DNA from: CAYVIB01 sp964451365
GTDB lineage: Bacteria; Pseudomonadota; Gammaproteobacteria; Pseudomonadales; Cellvibrionaceae
Length of the DNA stretch: 64,000 nucleotides
Assembly (NCBI GenBank): GCA_964451365.1
Contig: CAYVIB010000002.1
Coordinates: 62,001 to 126,000, forward strand
Direction: 5' to 3'
Shown here: positions 42,993 to 51,578 of the stretch, one piece after another
Position numbering within the stretch: the first letter of the stretch is position 1
Layout of the letters: every line of letters begins with the position of its first letter
Position numbers and translations under genes: made by a program
Notes under the pieces: generated by a model
What the model was told of the DNA's origin: nothing
Databases searched by the model: none
The model's input: the letters and a program-made list of their open reading frames with translations, nothing else

Positions 42993-43053
42993 ACTATTGG
43001 ACAAAAAATGGACGAAATGAATCGCGGTTGTAAGTCTAGGATTTAAAAAACAA

Positions 43054-43073
43054 TTCCAGTACAATGCGCCTCC
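43054..43073 (+). promoter_or_regulatory. Possible tRNA-type promoter -10 region
   Basis: TACAAT (about 43061) followed by a GCGCC discriminator is typical of stringent stable-RNA promoters. It lies just before the first tRNA-Cys half unit. The -35 element is weak, so the call is tentative. Confidence 0.3.
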
Positions 43074-43081
43074 TTCAAGAA

Positions 43082-43471
43082 GGCGCGGTGACAGAGTGGT
43101 CATGTAGCGGACTGTGACCGCCATGGATGGTGGAAATGCAGAAAATGCAGGAGCAATTTTCTGCCAACTCCAGCGCCCGCAGCGGATAGAGAGAGCCGGT
43201 TGATCGAACCGGCGTACACGGAGCGGGATGAAGTACGAACAAAAACGATTGCCAAGGCGCGGTGACAGAGTGGTCATGTAGCGGACTGTGACCACCATGG
43301 ATGGTGGAAATGCAGAAAATGCAGGAGCAATTTTCTGCCAACTCCAGCGNNNNNNNNNNNNNNNNNNNNNNNNNNNNNNNNNNNNNNNNNNNNNNNNNNN
43401 NNNNNNNNNNNNNNNNNNNNNNNNNNNNNNNNNNNNNNNNNNNNNNNNNTACGAACAAAAACGATTGCCAA
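43082..43471 (+). repeat. Tandem units containing tRNA-Cys 5' half and an inverted 3' fragment
   Basis: Two units begin at 43082 and 43256 (174-bp period). Each starts with the first 35 nt of the tRNA-Cys gene at 43472 and departs from it at the anticodon loop. Further on, unit 1 carries an inverted 21-nt copy (43203-43223) of the tRNA's 43508-43528, and a hairpin GCAGAAAA/TTTTCTGC. The spacer just before unit 2 and before the intact tRNA is the same (ACGAACAAAAACGATTGCCA). The second unit runs into a 100-N gap, so copy number is unknown. It may be a duplicated attachment-site array or a misassembly. Confidence 0.75.
43350..43449. other. Assembly gap of 100 N
   Basis: One hundred consecutive N inside the tandem tRNA-Cys unit array. 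The round length suggests a scaffold gap of unknown size caused by the repeats. Confidence 0.99.
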
Positions 43472-43545
43472 GGCGCGGTGACAGAGTGGTCATGTAGCGG
43501 ACTGCAACTCCGTGTACGCCGGTTCGATTCCGACCCGCGCCTCCA
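43472..43545 (+). tRNA. tRNA-Cys (GCA)
   Basis: 74 nt including encoded CCA. Acceptor stem GGCGCGG pairs with CCGCGCC, the D arm contains AGAGTGGTCAT, the anticodon loop CTGCAAC gives GCA, and the T arm has GGTTCGATTCC. It matches the cysT position of the enterobacterial uvrC-pgsA-tRNA locus, but reads toward pgsA rather than away from it. Confidence 0.95.
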
Positions 43546-43567
43546 TTTTTTGTTTAACGTGGCATGC

Positions 43568-43622
43568 ACTGCGTGTACGCCGCCGGATGGCCGGCCCGTT
43601 CGATTCCGACCCGCGCCTCCAT
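43568..43622 (+). repeat. Degenerate second copy of the tRNA-Cys 3' half
   Basis: ACTG-CGTGTACGCC, a 16-nt insertion, then GTTCGATTCCGACCCGCGCC and TCCA repeat the tRNA-Cys 3' half, with the 6-nt anticodon-side segment deleted. A duplicated tRNA 3' end is the usual mark of site-specific integration, but the internal insertion is unusual. Confidence 0.8.
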
Positions 43623-43635
43623 TTCCACAAAGCCA

Positions 43636-43725
43636 GCCCGGGTGGTGAAATTGGTAGACACAGGGGACTTAAAATCCCCCGACCCTTATACGGTCGTGCC
43701 GGTTCAAGTCCGGCCCCGGGCACCA
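43636..43725 (+). tRNA. tRNA-Leu (TAA)
   Basis: 90 nt including CCA. Acceptor GCCCGGG pairs with CCCGGGC, the anticodon stem-loop GGGGACTTAAAATCCCC gives anticodon TAA, a variable arm ACCCTTATACGGT follows (class II tRNA), and the T loop is GTTCAAGTCC. Equivalent to leuZ next to cysT in enterobacteria. Confidence 0.97.
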
Positions 43726-43841
43726 TCTTGATTTAATTAGTTCTGGATCTTCTTCCGTAGCAGTCCGACTCCTTGACTTGAGCCGGTTCCCGGTTCATGT
43801 GACTCGTGCTTCCGCGCACTCCGCCTACGGGCAGCCCTTCA

Positions 43842-43957
43842 ACCCCCTCCTAACCTCCCCCTTGGCAGGGGGAGGAACTGGTCCGTGCCGTTAACTCCCA
43901 TTCCAATCTACGGCACGATCAGCCCCCTCCCCTGGCAAGGGGAGGGTTGGGGTGGGG
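43842..43957. repeat. Palindromic C/G-rich repeat, second copy
   Basis: Nearly the same 116-bp element as the core copy at 21606-21722: left arm ACCCCCTCCTAACCTCCCCC with its hairpin, central GGAGGAACTGGTCCGTGCC, and right arm CCCTCCCCTGGCAAGGGGAG then GGTTGGGGTGGGG. It lies between tRNA-Leu and pgsA in a 330-bp gap that holds no gene; the flanking sequence shows nothing else clear. Confidence 0.85.
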
Positions 43958-44055
43958 TGGTTTTCGAACCGTTACCCATGTGTCCGGTCCAGAGTGTTCC
44001 TATGTGACCCCTTATAATCTTCACCTTTTCAGGGAGAGGAGCGAAAACTTACCGA

Positions 44056-44658
44056 TCAGGCTTCCGGCACTTCATTTTTAGCTTTGCCACCGCCCTTCAG
44101 GCTTGGCCAGGCGGCCCGGAGGTAGACGATCATGGACCACAGCGTAAGGATGGCGGCGACGTAAAGGGCCACATAGCCAATGTTGTTGATCAGGGGAAAA
44201 CGGTCCGGGTTGAAGGCCAGCAGGATGACTATGGCAATAATCTGTAATGTGGTTTTGAATTTGCCGATCATGGACACGGCCACGTTGGCGCGTTGGCCGA
44301 TTTCCGCCATCCATTCACGCAGCGCCGAGATAACGATTTCGCGGCAGATGATGACAGTGGCGGGCAGCGTGAACCAGATGTCGTTGTGGCGCTGGATAAG
44401 GATGGTCAGGGCCACCGCCACCATGAGTTTGTCCGCCACCGGGTCCAGGAAGGCGCCAAATGGCGTGGCGAGCTTGTACTTGCGGGCGACGTAGCCGTCC
44501 AGCAGGTCGGTGAGCCCCGCCAGGCCAAACAGGGCAGCGGAGATAAAGTACTGCCAGCCGTGATGCAACGGTGTGTAATAAACAAGCACCAGCAGCGGGA
44601 TAAACAGGATGCGAACAAGAGTTAGCTGGTTGGCGATGTTGTACAGTGGATTCTGCAT
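44056..44658 (-). CDS. pgsA: CDP-diacylglycerol-glycerol-3-phosphate 3-phosphatidyltransferase
   Basis: Makes phosphatidylglycerol phosphate, the first step to phosphatidylglycerol. 200 residues, six predicted helices. The CDP-alcohol transferase motif D-x2-D-G-x2-A-R-x8-G-x3-D-x3-D is complete in DLLDGYVARKYKLATPFG and AFLDPVADK. Downstream of uvrC, as in many gammaproteobacteria. The facing tRNA-Leu lies to its left. Confidence 0.97.
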   Translation of the reverse strand: MQNPLYNIANQLTLVRILFIPLLVLVYYTPLHHGWQYFISAALFGLAGLTDLLDGYVARKYKLATPFGAFLDPVADKLMVAVALTILIQRHNDIWFTLPATVIICREIVISALREWMAEIGQRANVAVSMIGKFKTTLQIIAIVILLAFNPDRFPLINNIGYVALYVAAILTLWSMIVYLRAAWPSLKGGGKAKNEVPEA

Positions 44659-44755
44659 TTATACGTTACTCTTAGTTCAAAAAATTCGTGCCCAATCAAG
44701 GTGGTTTTCCCATGCAAGAATCATGGGCATAACCGGACTTTCAAACGCCGCAACG

Positions 44756-46606
44756 TTACTCACTGTGAAGAATGCTGTAAACCTCTTGTGCCATTTTTTT
44801 ACTGATGGAAGGCACCCTGGCCAGGTCGTCCACATTGGCGCGCAGCACTTCCTGCAGGCCGCCGAAGTGTTTTAGCAACTCGCGCCGCCGTTTCGGGCCG
44901 ATACCCGGAATATCCTCCAGGGTGGAACTCTTGCGCCGCTTGTCGCGCCGCTGCTTGTGGCCGGTGACAGCGAAACGGTGGGCTTCGTCCCGAACCTGTT
45001 GAATCAGGTGCAGTGCCGGCATGTCCGATTCCAGCACCCGCTCTTTTCCGTTGGGAAATACGAGCGTTTCGAAACCGGGTTTGCGGGTGGTGCCCTTGGC
45101 CACGCCGATTAATTCGATGCCGCTTACGCCCAGTTCCTCCAACACCGCGGTGGCTTTGGCCAATTGCCCTTTGCCGCCGTCGATCAGCAGCAGGTCGGGC
45201 ATTTTTTTGTCTTCTTTTTGCAGACGGGTGTAGCGCCGGGTAATGGCCTGTTCCATCGCGGCGTAGTCGTCACCGGCTTGGATACCGTCAATATTAAACC
45301 GCCGGTAATCGGATTTCACCACACCGTTCTGGTCGAACACCACGCAGCTTGCCACTGTGTGCTCGCCACTGCTGTGACTGATATCGAAACATTCGATGCG
45401 GCCGGGCACCTCGGCCAGGCCGAGTACTTTCTGCAGGGCTTCGAAACGTTGCAGCAGCGTCTGCTTTTTGTTGAGATGCGCGCGCACGTTATGACGCGCC
45501 GCTTCCAACGCCATGGCCAGCCATTTGGCCCGGTAGGTGCGCACATTGGAGATTAATTTTACCGGTTTGCCTGTCAGGGATTCTATCGCTTCGGCAATGG
45601 CCCGCTCGTCTTCCAATGCGTGGCTGACGATAATTTTGGACGGCTGGTCCATGGAGGAACCGCCCAGGTACATATGCGATAAAAATGCGGACAGCACGGC
45701 CGCTTCATCGCTTTCCAGAATGTTTTTCGGGAAATAACTTTTGCTTCCCATTACCCGGCCCTGACGTACGTACAAGACGTGCACGCAGGCGGCACCGGAC
45801 TCCTGCACGCAGGCCACCACGTCCTGGTTGCCGTCGCCGGCCTCCATGATCTGCTGGGCCTGCACGTGGCGCAACGCGGTAATCCGGTCGCGGTAGAGGG
45901 CGGCCTTTTCGAACTCCAGTTCTCCTGACGCCTGTTCCATGGCATCCACCAGCAATTTATGCACGCTGTCGTTCTTGCCCTCGAGGAACAGTTGGGTCAG
46001 TTCCACGTCCTCGCGATACTGCTCCTCGCTGACCATGTCCACGCAGGGGCCGGAACAGCGCCCGATCTGGTACAGCAGGCACGGACGCGCGCGGTTGCGG
46101 TAGACGCTGTCTTCGCATTGCCTTACGCCGAAGGTTTTCTGCAAAAAATTAAGGCTTTCACGCACCGCGCCGGCGTTGGGATACGGGCCAAAATACTTGC
46201 CCTTTTTCTTTTTCGCCCCGCGATGAAAAGCCAGGCGCGGATGGCGCTCCCCGTCGGACATAAACACATAGGGAAAGGATTTATCATCGCGCAGCAGGAT
46301 GTTGTAGGGTGGCTTCTGCGCTTTGATCAGGTTGTGTTCCAGCACCAGCGCTTCCGCCTCGCTGGGAGTAACTGTCACTTCGATATGGGCGATGCGCCTG
46401 ACCAGTGCCATCGTTTTGCTGGTAAGGCCGGAAGCGCGGAAGTAGCTCGTTACCCTGTTCTTCAGGTTCCGGGCTTTACCGACATACAGAATGGCACCGT
46501 GCGCGTCGTACATCTGGTAGACGCCCGGTTGCCGGGTGAGGTGCCTTAGAAAATTTTCGGAATCGAACGCAGGTTCGGCTGGGTTTTCACGGTCATGTTC
46601 TGACAT
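44756..46606 (-). CDS. uvrC: Excinuclease ABC subunit C
   Basis: Nucleotide-excision-repair nuclease that cuts both sides of the lesion with UvrB. 616 residues: GIY-YIG domain (GVYQMYDAHGAILYVGKA), UvrB-interacting UVR motif in the middle (SGELEFEKAALYRDRITAL), RNase-H-like endonuclease with a conserved DGGKGQL region, and a C-terminal double helix-hairpin-helix (LEDIPGIGPKRRRELLKHFGG). Same strand and usual order with gacA upstream and pgsA downstream. Confidence 0.98.
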   Translation of the reverse strand: MSEHDRENPAEPAFDSENFLRHLTRQPGVYQMYDAHGAILYVGKARNLKNRVTSYFRASGLTSKTMALVRRIAHIEVTVTPSEAEALVLEHNLIKAQKPPYNILLRDDKSFPYVFMSDGERHPRLAFHRGAKKKKGKYFGPYPNAGAVRESLNFLQKTFGVRQCEDSVYRNRARPCLLYQIGRCSGPCVDMVSEEQYREDVELTQLFLEGKNDSVHKLLVDAMEQASGELEFEKAALYRDRITALRHVQAQQIMEAGDGNQDVVACVQESGAACVHVLYVRQGRVMGSKSYFPKNILESDEAAVLSAFLSHMYLGGSSMDQPSKIIVSHALEDERAIAEAIESLTGKPVKLISNVRTYRAKWLAMALEAARHNVRAHLNKKQTLLQRFEALQKVLGLAEVPGRIECFDISHSSGEHTVASCVVFDQNGVVKSDYRRFNIDGIQAGDDYAAMEQAITRRYTRLQKEDKKMPDLLLIDGGKGQLAKATAVLEELGVSGIELIGVAKGTTRKPGFETLVFPNGKERVLESDMPALHLIQQVRDEAHRFAVTGHKQRRDKRRKSSTLEDIPGIGPKRRRELLKHFGGLQEVLRANVDDLARVPSISKKMAQEVYSILHSE

Positions 46607-46640
46607 GCACTGTCACTAATATATGTCAATGTTGCAGCGG

Positions 46641-47294
46641 TCAGGACAGGTTTTCGACATCGAGAATTTTATGCTTGACCGCCAACAGTGCCAGTTCGAC
46701 ATCGCTGTTGATTTTTAGTTTATCGAATATGCGATAGCGATAGCTGTTTACGGTTTTGGGGCTGACGCAGAAGGATTCGGCAATTTCATTCACCTTACTG
46801 CCGTTGGCAATCATGATAGCGGTTTGCAGTTCACGCTCGGACAAATTGACAAACGGTGAATTCTCCTTTGGGTTACTGGCAAAATTGCGCAGGGCCAGTT
46901 GTTGCGCAATCGTCGGACTCATGTAAAGGCTGCCCATTATGACAGTGTTGATTGCCTTGACGATTTCATCAAAGCCGGCGCCCTTGGTGACATAACCCGA
47001 CGCGCCCGCCTTCATCAGGCGCTCCGGAAACAAGTCGTCGGAAAGGGATGTTACCGCTATCACCTTGGTGGACTCGCAGGCATTAACCACTTTGCGGGTG
47101 GCTTCCAGGCCGCCGATGCCCGGCATTTTTACATCCATCAACACCACATCGGGCTTTAAATCCCGGGCCAGTTTAACCGCTTCCTCGCCATTGCTCGCTT
47201 CGCCAACCACTTTAAAAGCTTCCACATCCGCAAGCATGCGTACGATTCCCATTCGTACGAGATCATGGTCGTCAGCGACCAGTATTGTTGTCAC
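46641..47294 (-). CDS. gacA: GacA/UvrY-type response regulator
   Basis: 217 residues. Receiver domain with Asp pair DDHDLVR, phospho-acceptor Asp54 in VVLMDVKMPG and Lys in YVTKG, then a LuxR-type HTH (LSERELQTAIMIANGSKVNEIAESFCVSPKTVNSY). It partners the GacS/BarA kinase, not in the window, and in relatives controls rsm small RNAs and secondary metabolism, motility and virulence. It precedes uvrC, as in Pseudomonas. Confidence 0.96.
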   Translation of the reverse strand: MTTILVADDHDLVRMGIVRMLADVEAFKVVGEASNGEEAVKLARDLKPDVVLMDVKMPGIGGLEATRKVVNACESTKVIAVTSLSDDLFPERLMKAGASGYVTKGAGFDEIVKAINTVIMGSLYMSPTIAQQLALRNFASNPKENSPFVNLSERELQTAIMIANGSKVNEIAESFCVSPKTVNSYRYRIFDKLKINSDVELALLAVKHKILDVENLS

Positions 47295-47497
47295 TTTATT
47301 ACTCCAACGTTTAACACGATTGTTGTCTGATTATTGCGAATCCATCTCTTGCTTTTGAAATGAATTCAGCTTTGCGTTAACGTCGTCCATCTACGCAATT
47401 ACTATTTACCCAATAAACTCATGCTGTTTTTGGGTACATGCCCAGGCAACATATACCACTCGCCGGGATTGCCCTAACAGTTCTACAAAAGAACGTA

Positions 47498-48247
47498 TTA
47501 TGCCTTATCAATTATAGTTCTGAACGTCAGATTAACTCTTTCGCCGACGTATTTTTTGGTTTTTGGTAGACTATGGTGCCACTTTTCCTGAGTTAGCCCC
47601 GCCATTACCAGTAAGTCACCATTGTGCAGGTCAAGCCGGATGCTTTGCGATCGTTTTGCGCCGACAACACTTCGCCCGACACGCGTTTTAAAAGTAAACC
47701 GCCGCGTCGCCCCCAGGCTGACGGATGCGATACAGGGTTCCGGCCCGAGCTCCGGTTCATCGTCCGCGTGCCAGCCGACACTGTCGCTGCCATCGCGATA
47801 AAGATTTACCAGCACACTGTTAAAATCCCGCTGCAGCAAATCACCCAGGCGCCTGCGCAGATCTGACAGCACCGGATGCCACGGCTGAGGATAAAAGCGG
47901 CGACCGGAATAAATCATGATAGCGTTTTCATCGCCGCACCAGGCCTGCAGTCGCGGGATACGGCGCGGCATGCCGGCAATAATAATTTCCGGTTGTTCCC
48001 AGGCCAGTTCCGTTTTTAGCGTTTGCAGCCACTGCACCGCTTCATCCGGGGTAATCCAGCCAGCATAGTAGCGAACATCGGCATCGTCCATGGCAAGTTG
48101 TTGCGCTTTTACGCCTTCCTGCCCCGCCGCACCTTGCGCACCCACATCGGTTTGTTCAAACAGGCTTCCCTGCGCCGCGGGTTCAACCGCGCGGTCAGAG
48201 TATCCCGGGTTCAATTTCAAGCTCAATACCATAGTGATTAAAAACAT
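47498..48247 (-). CDS. AlkB-like 2-oxoglutarate/Fe(II) dioxygenase
   Basis: 249 residues. Iron ligands His-x-Asp in VGWHADDEPELG and the distal His in KWHHSLPKT are present, with the 2-oxoglutarate Arg in VNLTFRTI, and substrate-region GATRRFTFK. Related to AlkB DNA/RNA demethylases, in the AlkB-like-2 family. The first ~30 residues overlap the end of murB by 53 bp; a later start is possible. It probably reverses alkylation damage. Confidence 0.85.
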   Translation of the reverse strand: MFLITMVLSLKLNPGYSDRAVEPAAQGSLFEQTDVGAQGAAGQEGVKAQQLAMDDADVRYYAGWITPDEAVQWLQTLKTELAWEQPEIIIAGMPRRIPRLQAWCGDENAIMIYSGRRFYPQPWHPVLSDLRRRLGDLLQRDFNSVLVNLYRDGSDSVGWHADDEPELGPEPCIASVSLGATRRFTFKTRVGRSVVGAKRSQSIRLDLHNGDLLVMAGLTQEKWHHSLPKTKKYVGERVNLTFRTIIDKA

Positions 48248-49223
48248 CCGCTTGAATTGCGCCCGCCAGTTTTAACAACCGGGCCGCCGGCAACTTGTTC
48301 GGGTTGGTTAAAACCAGCGCCTGGTTTTGGTGCACGGCAACGCCGTTAAGCTCCCTGCCCTTCCAGCCCAGATTATCGATGAGCCAGGCCGCGGCCAGTT
48401 TTATTTCACCGGCCGATTGAGGGTATGCCACCACATGAGGATACCGCTCTTTGATGACAGAATACTGCTTCGCGGTAACGACGGGATTTTTAAAAAAACT
48501 GCCCGCGTTTGGCAACCGCGCTGGGTCCGGCAACTTTGCCTGTCGTATCGCGACCACCGCGTTGAATACATCTTCCGGCGTAAGTGGTTTTGCATCGCCG
48601 TCGGGGAAAAATTTTTTCAGCTCCGGGTACTCGACTTTTACACTTGCCAGGCGCGACAGTTGCAGCGAAACGGACACAATTATGTAGCGGTTCCTGTAGC
48701 GACCCTTAAAGATACTGTCGCGATAGCGGAACTCGCATTCACCGGCGGCAATGGTTTTTAATTCTCCTGTTGATAATTCAATCGCCTGCAGGGAATGAAA
48801 AACGTCCTTTAGCTCAACACCATAAGCGCCGATATTCTGAATAGGCGCACCGCCCACCAGCCCCGGAATCAAAGCAAGATTTTCCAGCCCATACAGTTTA
48901 TTGTCAACGCACCAGGCGACCAATGCGTGCCAATTTTCGCCGGCGCCGGCGGTGACGATATGGGTATTGCCATCCAGTTTCACTCCGCGAATTTTTGGCT
49001 GGACCACGAGACCGGAAATTTTCTCCGGTAACACGACATTACTGCCGCCACCCAGCACTGTTACGGAAATATCGTTTGCCCGAGCCCAGTCGAGGGCACC
49101 ATGAATTTCCTCAACACTGTTTGCCGCGGTGAAATATTCCGCGCGGGCGGGAATACTTAACGTGTTAAGCGCCTGTAAATCAAAATTCGATTGGATGGCT
49201 GGTGGAACCCGCACAAAGCTCAT
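48195..49223 (-). CDS. murB: UDP-N-acetylenolpyruvoylglucosamine reductase
   Basis: Flavoenzyme that reduces the enolpyruvyl group in UDP-MurNAc synthesis. 342 residues, type I MurB: FAD-binding VTVLGGGSNVV, YRDSIFKGRYRNRYIIV, the Ser-containing AGSFFKNPVV motif, and the C-terminal catalytic Glu region. It begins immediately after the phosphatase stop (TAA directly followed by ATG). Confidence 0.97.
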   Translation of the reverse strand: MSFVRVPPAIQSNFDLQALNTLSIPARAEYFTAANSVEEIHGALDWARANDISVTVLGGGSNVVLPEKISGLVVQPKIRGVKLDGNTHIVTAGAGENWHALVAWCVDNKLYGLENLALIPGLVGGAPIQNIGAYGVELKDVFHSLQAIELSTGELKTIAAGECEFRYRDSIFKGRYRNRYIIVSVSLQLSRLASVKVEYPELKKFFPDGDAKPLTPEDVFNAVVAIRQAKLPDPARLPNAGSFFKNPVVTAKQYSVIKERYPHVVAYPQSAGEIKLAAAWLIDNLGWKGRELNGVAVHQNQALVLTNPNKLPAARLLKLAGAIQADVFNHYGIELEIEPGIL

Positions 49224-49703
49224 TTACAGATGTCGCCTTCGGATATGCTCCAGTAGGCCGGCGGAGGCATCTTCCACCAGGCCGAGCACCAGGGTAAACC
49301 CCGCCGCGCCGCCGTGGTAAGGGTCCGGCATTTCACGGTAATGCTTTTGTCGGGAGAAATCGAGAAAAAGACTGAGATGTCCTGTAAAATCCGCCGGGCG
49401 AAGTTGTTCGAGATCGGCAAGATTGTATTCATCCATTGCCAGGATGTAATCGAACTCATTGAAGTCACGCGCAATTGCCTGCCTTGCACGCAGGGATGAC
49501 AGGTCGTAACCCCGCTTGCGCGCTTCAGCCATGCTGCGACTGTCCGGCGGCGAACCGACATGCCAGTTGGATGTTCCGGCGGAATCGACCTGTATCAAGT
49601 GCGATAGTCCCGCCTGCTCCACCGCATGCTGAAACACGCCGTGCGCCGTGGGCGAGCGACAGATATTGCCCAGGCAGACAAAAAGGACGCGCACTTCAGA
49701 CAC
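49224..49703 (-). CDS. Low-molecular-weight protein-tyrosine phosphatase
   Basis: About 159 residues. P-loop V-C-L-G-N-I-C-R-S at the N-terminus (C-x5-R-S signature) and the DPYHGG general-acid loop near the C-terminus (MPDPYHGGAAGF). Dephosphorylates tyrosine-phosphoproteins, often of capsule or exopolysaccharide systems. GTG at 49703 or 49694 is the start, overlapping kdsB; the longer frame to 49805 is ignored. In Pseudomonas a phosphatase sits at this same spot, between kdsB and murB. Confidence 0.9.
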   Translation of the reverse strand: MSEVRVLFVCLGNICRSPTAHGVFQHAVEQAGLSHLIQVDSAGTSNWHVGSPPDSRSMAEARKRGYDLSSLRARQAIARDFNEFDYILAMDEYNLADLEQLRPADFTGHLSLFLDFSRQKHYREMPDPYHGGAAGFTLVLGLVEDASAGLLEHIRRRHL

Positions 49704-50496
49704 CGTCCTGATTCTCCTGGCTATTATTGAACCGACGACTGCTCCCGAACAGGGTGCGCACCCGCTCCAGGTCTTCGACGGTATCGACTCCGCCGGGCAC
49801 GACATTACACGCCTGCTGTACGATTATCTTTTTGCCGTTGGCCAGGATACGCAGTTGCTCAAGCTTTTCTATTTTTTCCAGCGGTGCCATTTCCCAATTG
49901 ACGAACTGATGCAGCAATTTTACGCGATAACCATAAACGCCAATGTGACGCTGTGCGAGATTATTGTTCACAAACAATTTTTGGTTATTGCGTAAGTTAT
50001 CCCGATCCCACGGAATGGGCGCGCGGGAAAAATACATGGCATGACCTTCATTGTCCGCAACAACCTTGACGACGTTAGGGTTAAAAAAAGTATCGCCCGA
50101 CGTAATCGGCTCGCATAATGTCGAGGCGCTGGCATCCTTATGATTCAGCAGGCTTTCCGCCACCTGGTCGATCACTTCGGGAGGAATCAGCGGCTCGTCG
50201 CCCTGCACGTTAACAACAATGTTTTCGTCGCTCAACTTTAACTTGGTGACCACCTCTTCCAACCGGTCTGTACCGGACTGGTGCACCGGCAGGGTCATGC
50301 AGGCTTCACCACCGAAGGAGTGCACTTCGTCGACGATACGCTGGTCATCCGTCGCCACCACAACGCGTGAAGCCGAACTTTTTTTTGCGCACAGGTAAAC
50401 GCGATGAATCATGCTTCGACCGGCGATATCCAGCAACGGTTTGCCGGGCAAACGGGTTGACGCGTAGCGCGCCGGAATGATAACGATAAAACTCAT
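49696..50496 (-). CDS. kdsB: 3-deoxy-manno-octulosonate cytidylyltransferase
   Basis: Activates Kdo to CMP-Kdo for lipopolysaccharide core synthesis. 266 residues: IIPARYASTRLPGKPLLDI nucleotide-binding start, HQSGTDRLEEV and the NVQGDEPLI metal-binding motif. Follows lpxK in the operon. The C-terminal 12 residues overlap the phosphatase start. Confidence 0.97.
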   Translation of the reverse strand: MSFIVIIPARYASTRLPGKPLLDIAGRSMIHRVYLCAKKSSASRVVVATDDQRIVDEVHSFGGEACMTLPVHQSGTDRLEEVVTKLKLSDENIVVNVQGDEPLIPPEVIDQVAESLLNHKDASASTLCEPITSGDTFFNPNVVKVVADNEGHAMYFSRAPIPWDRDNLRNNQKLFVNNNLAQRHIGVYGYRVKLLHQFVNWEMAPLEKIEKLEQLRILANGKKIIVQQACNVVPGGVDTVEDLERVRTLFGSSRRFNNSQENQDGV

Positions 50497-50512
50497 AAAA
50501 AAGTCTCAAAAG

Positions 50513-51565
50513 TTAACGTTGAAGGTGGGAAAGTTTTTGCACAACGGCATCCAGCTGCTCGTGAAACACCGGAAAAAAATTCTCCTCCAACCTTGCATCG
50601 ATATCCAGATACCACCAGTTGGGTTTGGCAAAGCCGCGACACTTGACGGCGTCCTTCGCGGTCATAACCAATGTGCGGTCACCGAACCAGACAAAATCCT
50701 CCAAATCGAAAGAATGATGATCGGTAAACGGGGCCGGTTCGAAGTTGCGAGTGTAATTGGACAGTGTGCGGAAAAATTTCTCGGGGTTGCCAATACCGGC
50801 CACGGCAATAAAACGTTCCAGCTCCCCCAGGTACTCCGGCGGTTTTCTCTCACCCGAAACAATATTGACCAGGGCGATCGCATTGATATTGATGCGATAG
50901 ATACGCTTGTTGGTTAACAGGCCGAGTTCACTGGTATCGGCGGAACCATTAACCAGGATCCAGTCCACTTCCCCCGCGCGCGCAACATTTTCACGCAGCG
51001 GTCCCACGGGCAGTTGATGCCGGTTACCCAGTTGCCGGTCGGCATCGAAAATACAGATCTCGATATCGCGGTGCATGTTGTAATGCTGCAGGCCGTCGTC
51101 CGACAGAATGACATTGCATTTGGGATAGTGTCGGATCAGGTCCACGCCGGCCTGAACCCGATCGCGATTAATGACGACAGGGCAATGCGTTTTCTCGGCA
51201 ATCACAAGCGGTTCATCGCCAACGACTTTGGGATCGGAATCCTCATCGACAATGATGGATTGAATGCTGCCATCGATATCAGTGGTTTTTGAATAACCGC
51301 GCGAGATCACACCGGGGTGATAACCCTGTGCTTTCAAATATTTGGCGAGCGCGATAATCACCGGCGTTTTACCGGTACCACCCACGGTAATGTTTCCCAC
51401 CACAATCGTGGGGACGGGAATTTTCTGCTTCTTTTTCAGCAAGGTATTGCGGCGGAAAAATACCGCGAGACGAAAAAACCATTCCAGAGGAAGAAGCAGG
51501 AAAAGCGGACCAGGCTGCGAATACCAGCACTTCTCGACGAATTTGACGGCGCTACCACGAAACAA
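50513..51565 (-). CDS. lpxK: Tetraacyldisaccharide 4'-kinase
   Basis: Phosphorylates the lipid A precursor at the inner membrane. 350 residues, P-loop VGNITVGGTGKTPV, an N-terminal membrane-associating helix and an HYNMHRDIEICIFD strand with the conserved Asp-Gly-Leu-Gln. TTG at 51565 is the start, with AAGGAA 8 nt upstream. Between exbD and kdsB; the usual msbA transporter gene is absent at this position. Confidence 0.95.
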   Translation of the reverse strand: MFRGSAVKFVEKCWYSQPGPLFLLLPLEWFFRLAVFFRRNTLLKKKQKIPVPTIVVGNITVGGTGKTPVIIALAKYLKAQGYHPGVISRGYSKTTDIDGSIQSIIVDEDSDPKVVGDEPLVIAEKTHCPVVINRDRVQAGVDLIRHYPKCNVILSDDGLQHYNMHRDIEICIFDADRQLGNRHQLPVGPLRENVARAGEVDWILVNGSADTSELGLLTNKRIYRININAIALVNIVSGERKPPEYLGELERFIAVAGIGNPEKFFRTLSNYTRNFEPAPFTDHHSFDLEDFVWFGDRTLVMTAKDAVKCRGFAKPNWWYLDIDARLEENFFPVFHEQLDAVVQKLSHLQR

Positions 51566-51578
51566 TGCGTTACGTTCC

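Noticed and set aside
43288..43497. ORFs across the N gap
   Set aside because: Contain unknown bases and read through tRNA repeats.
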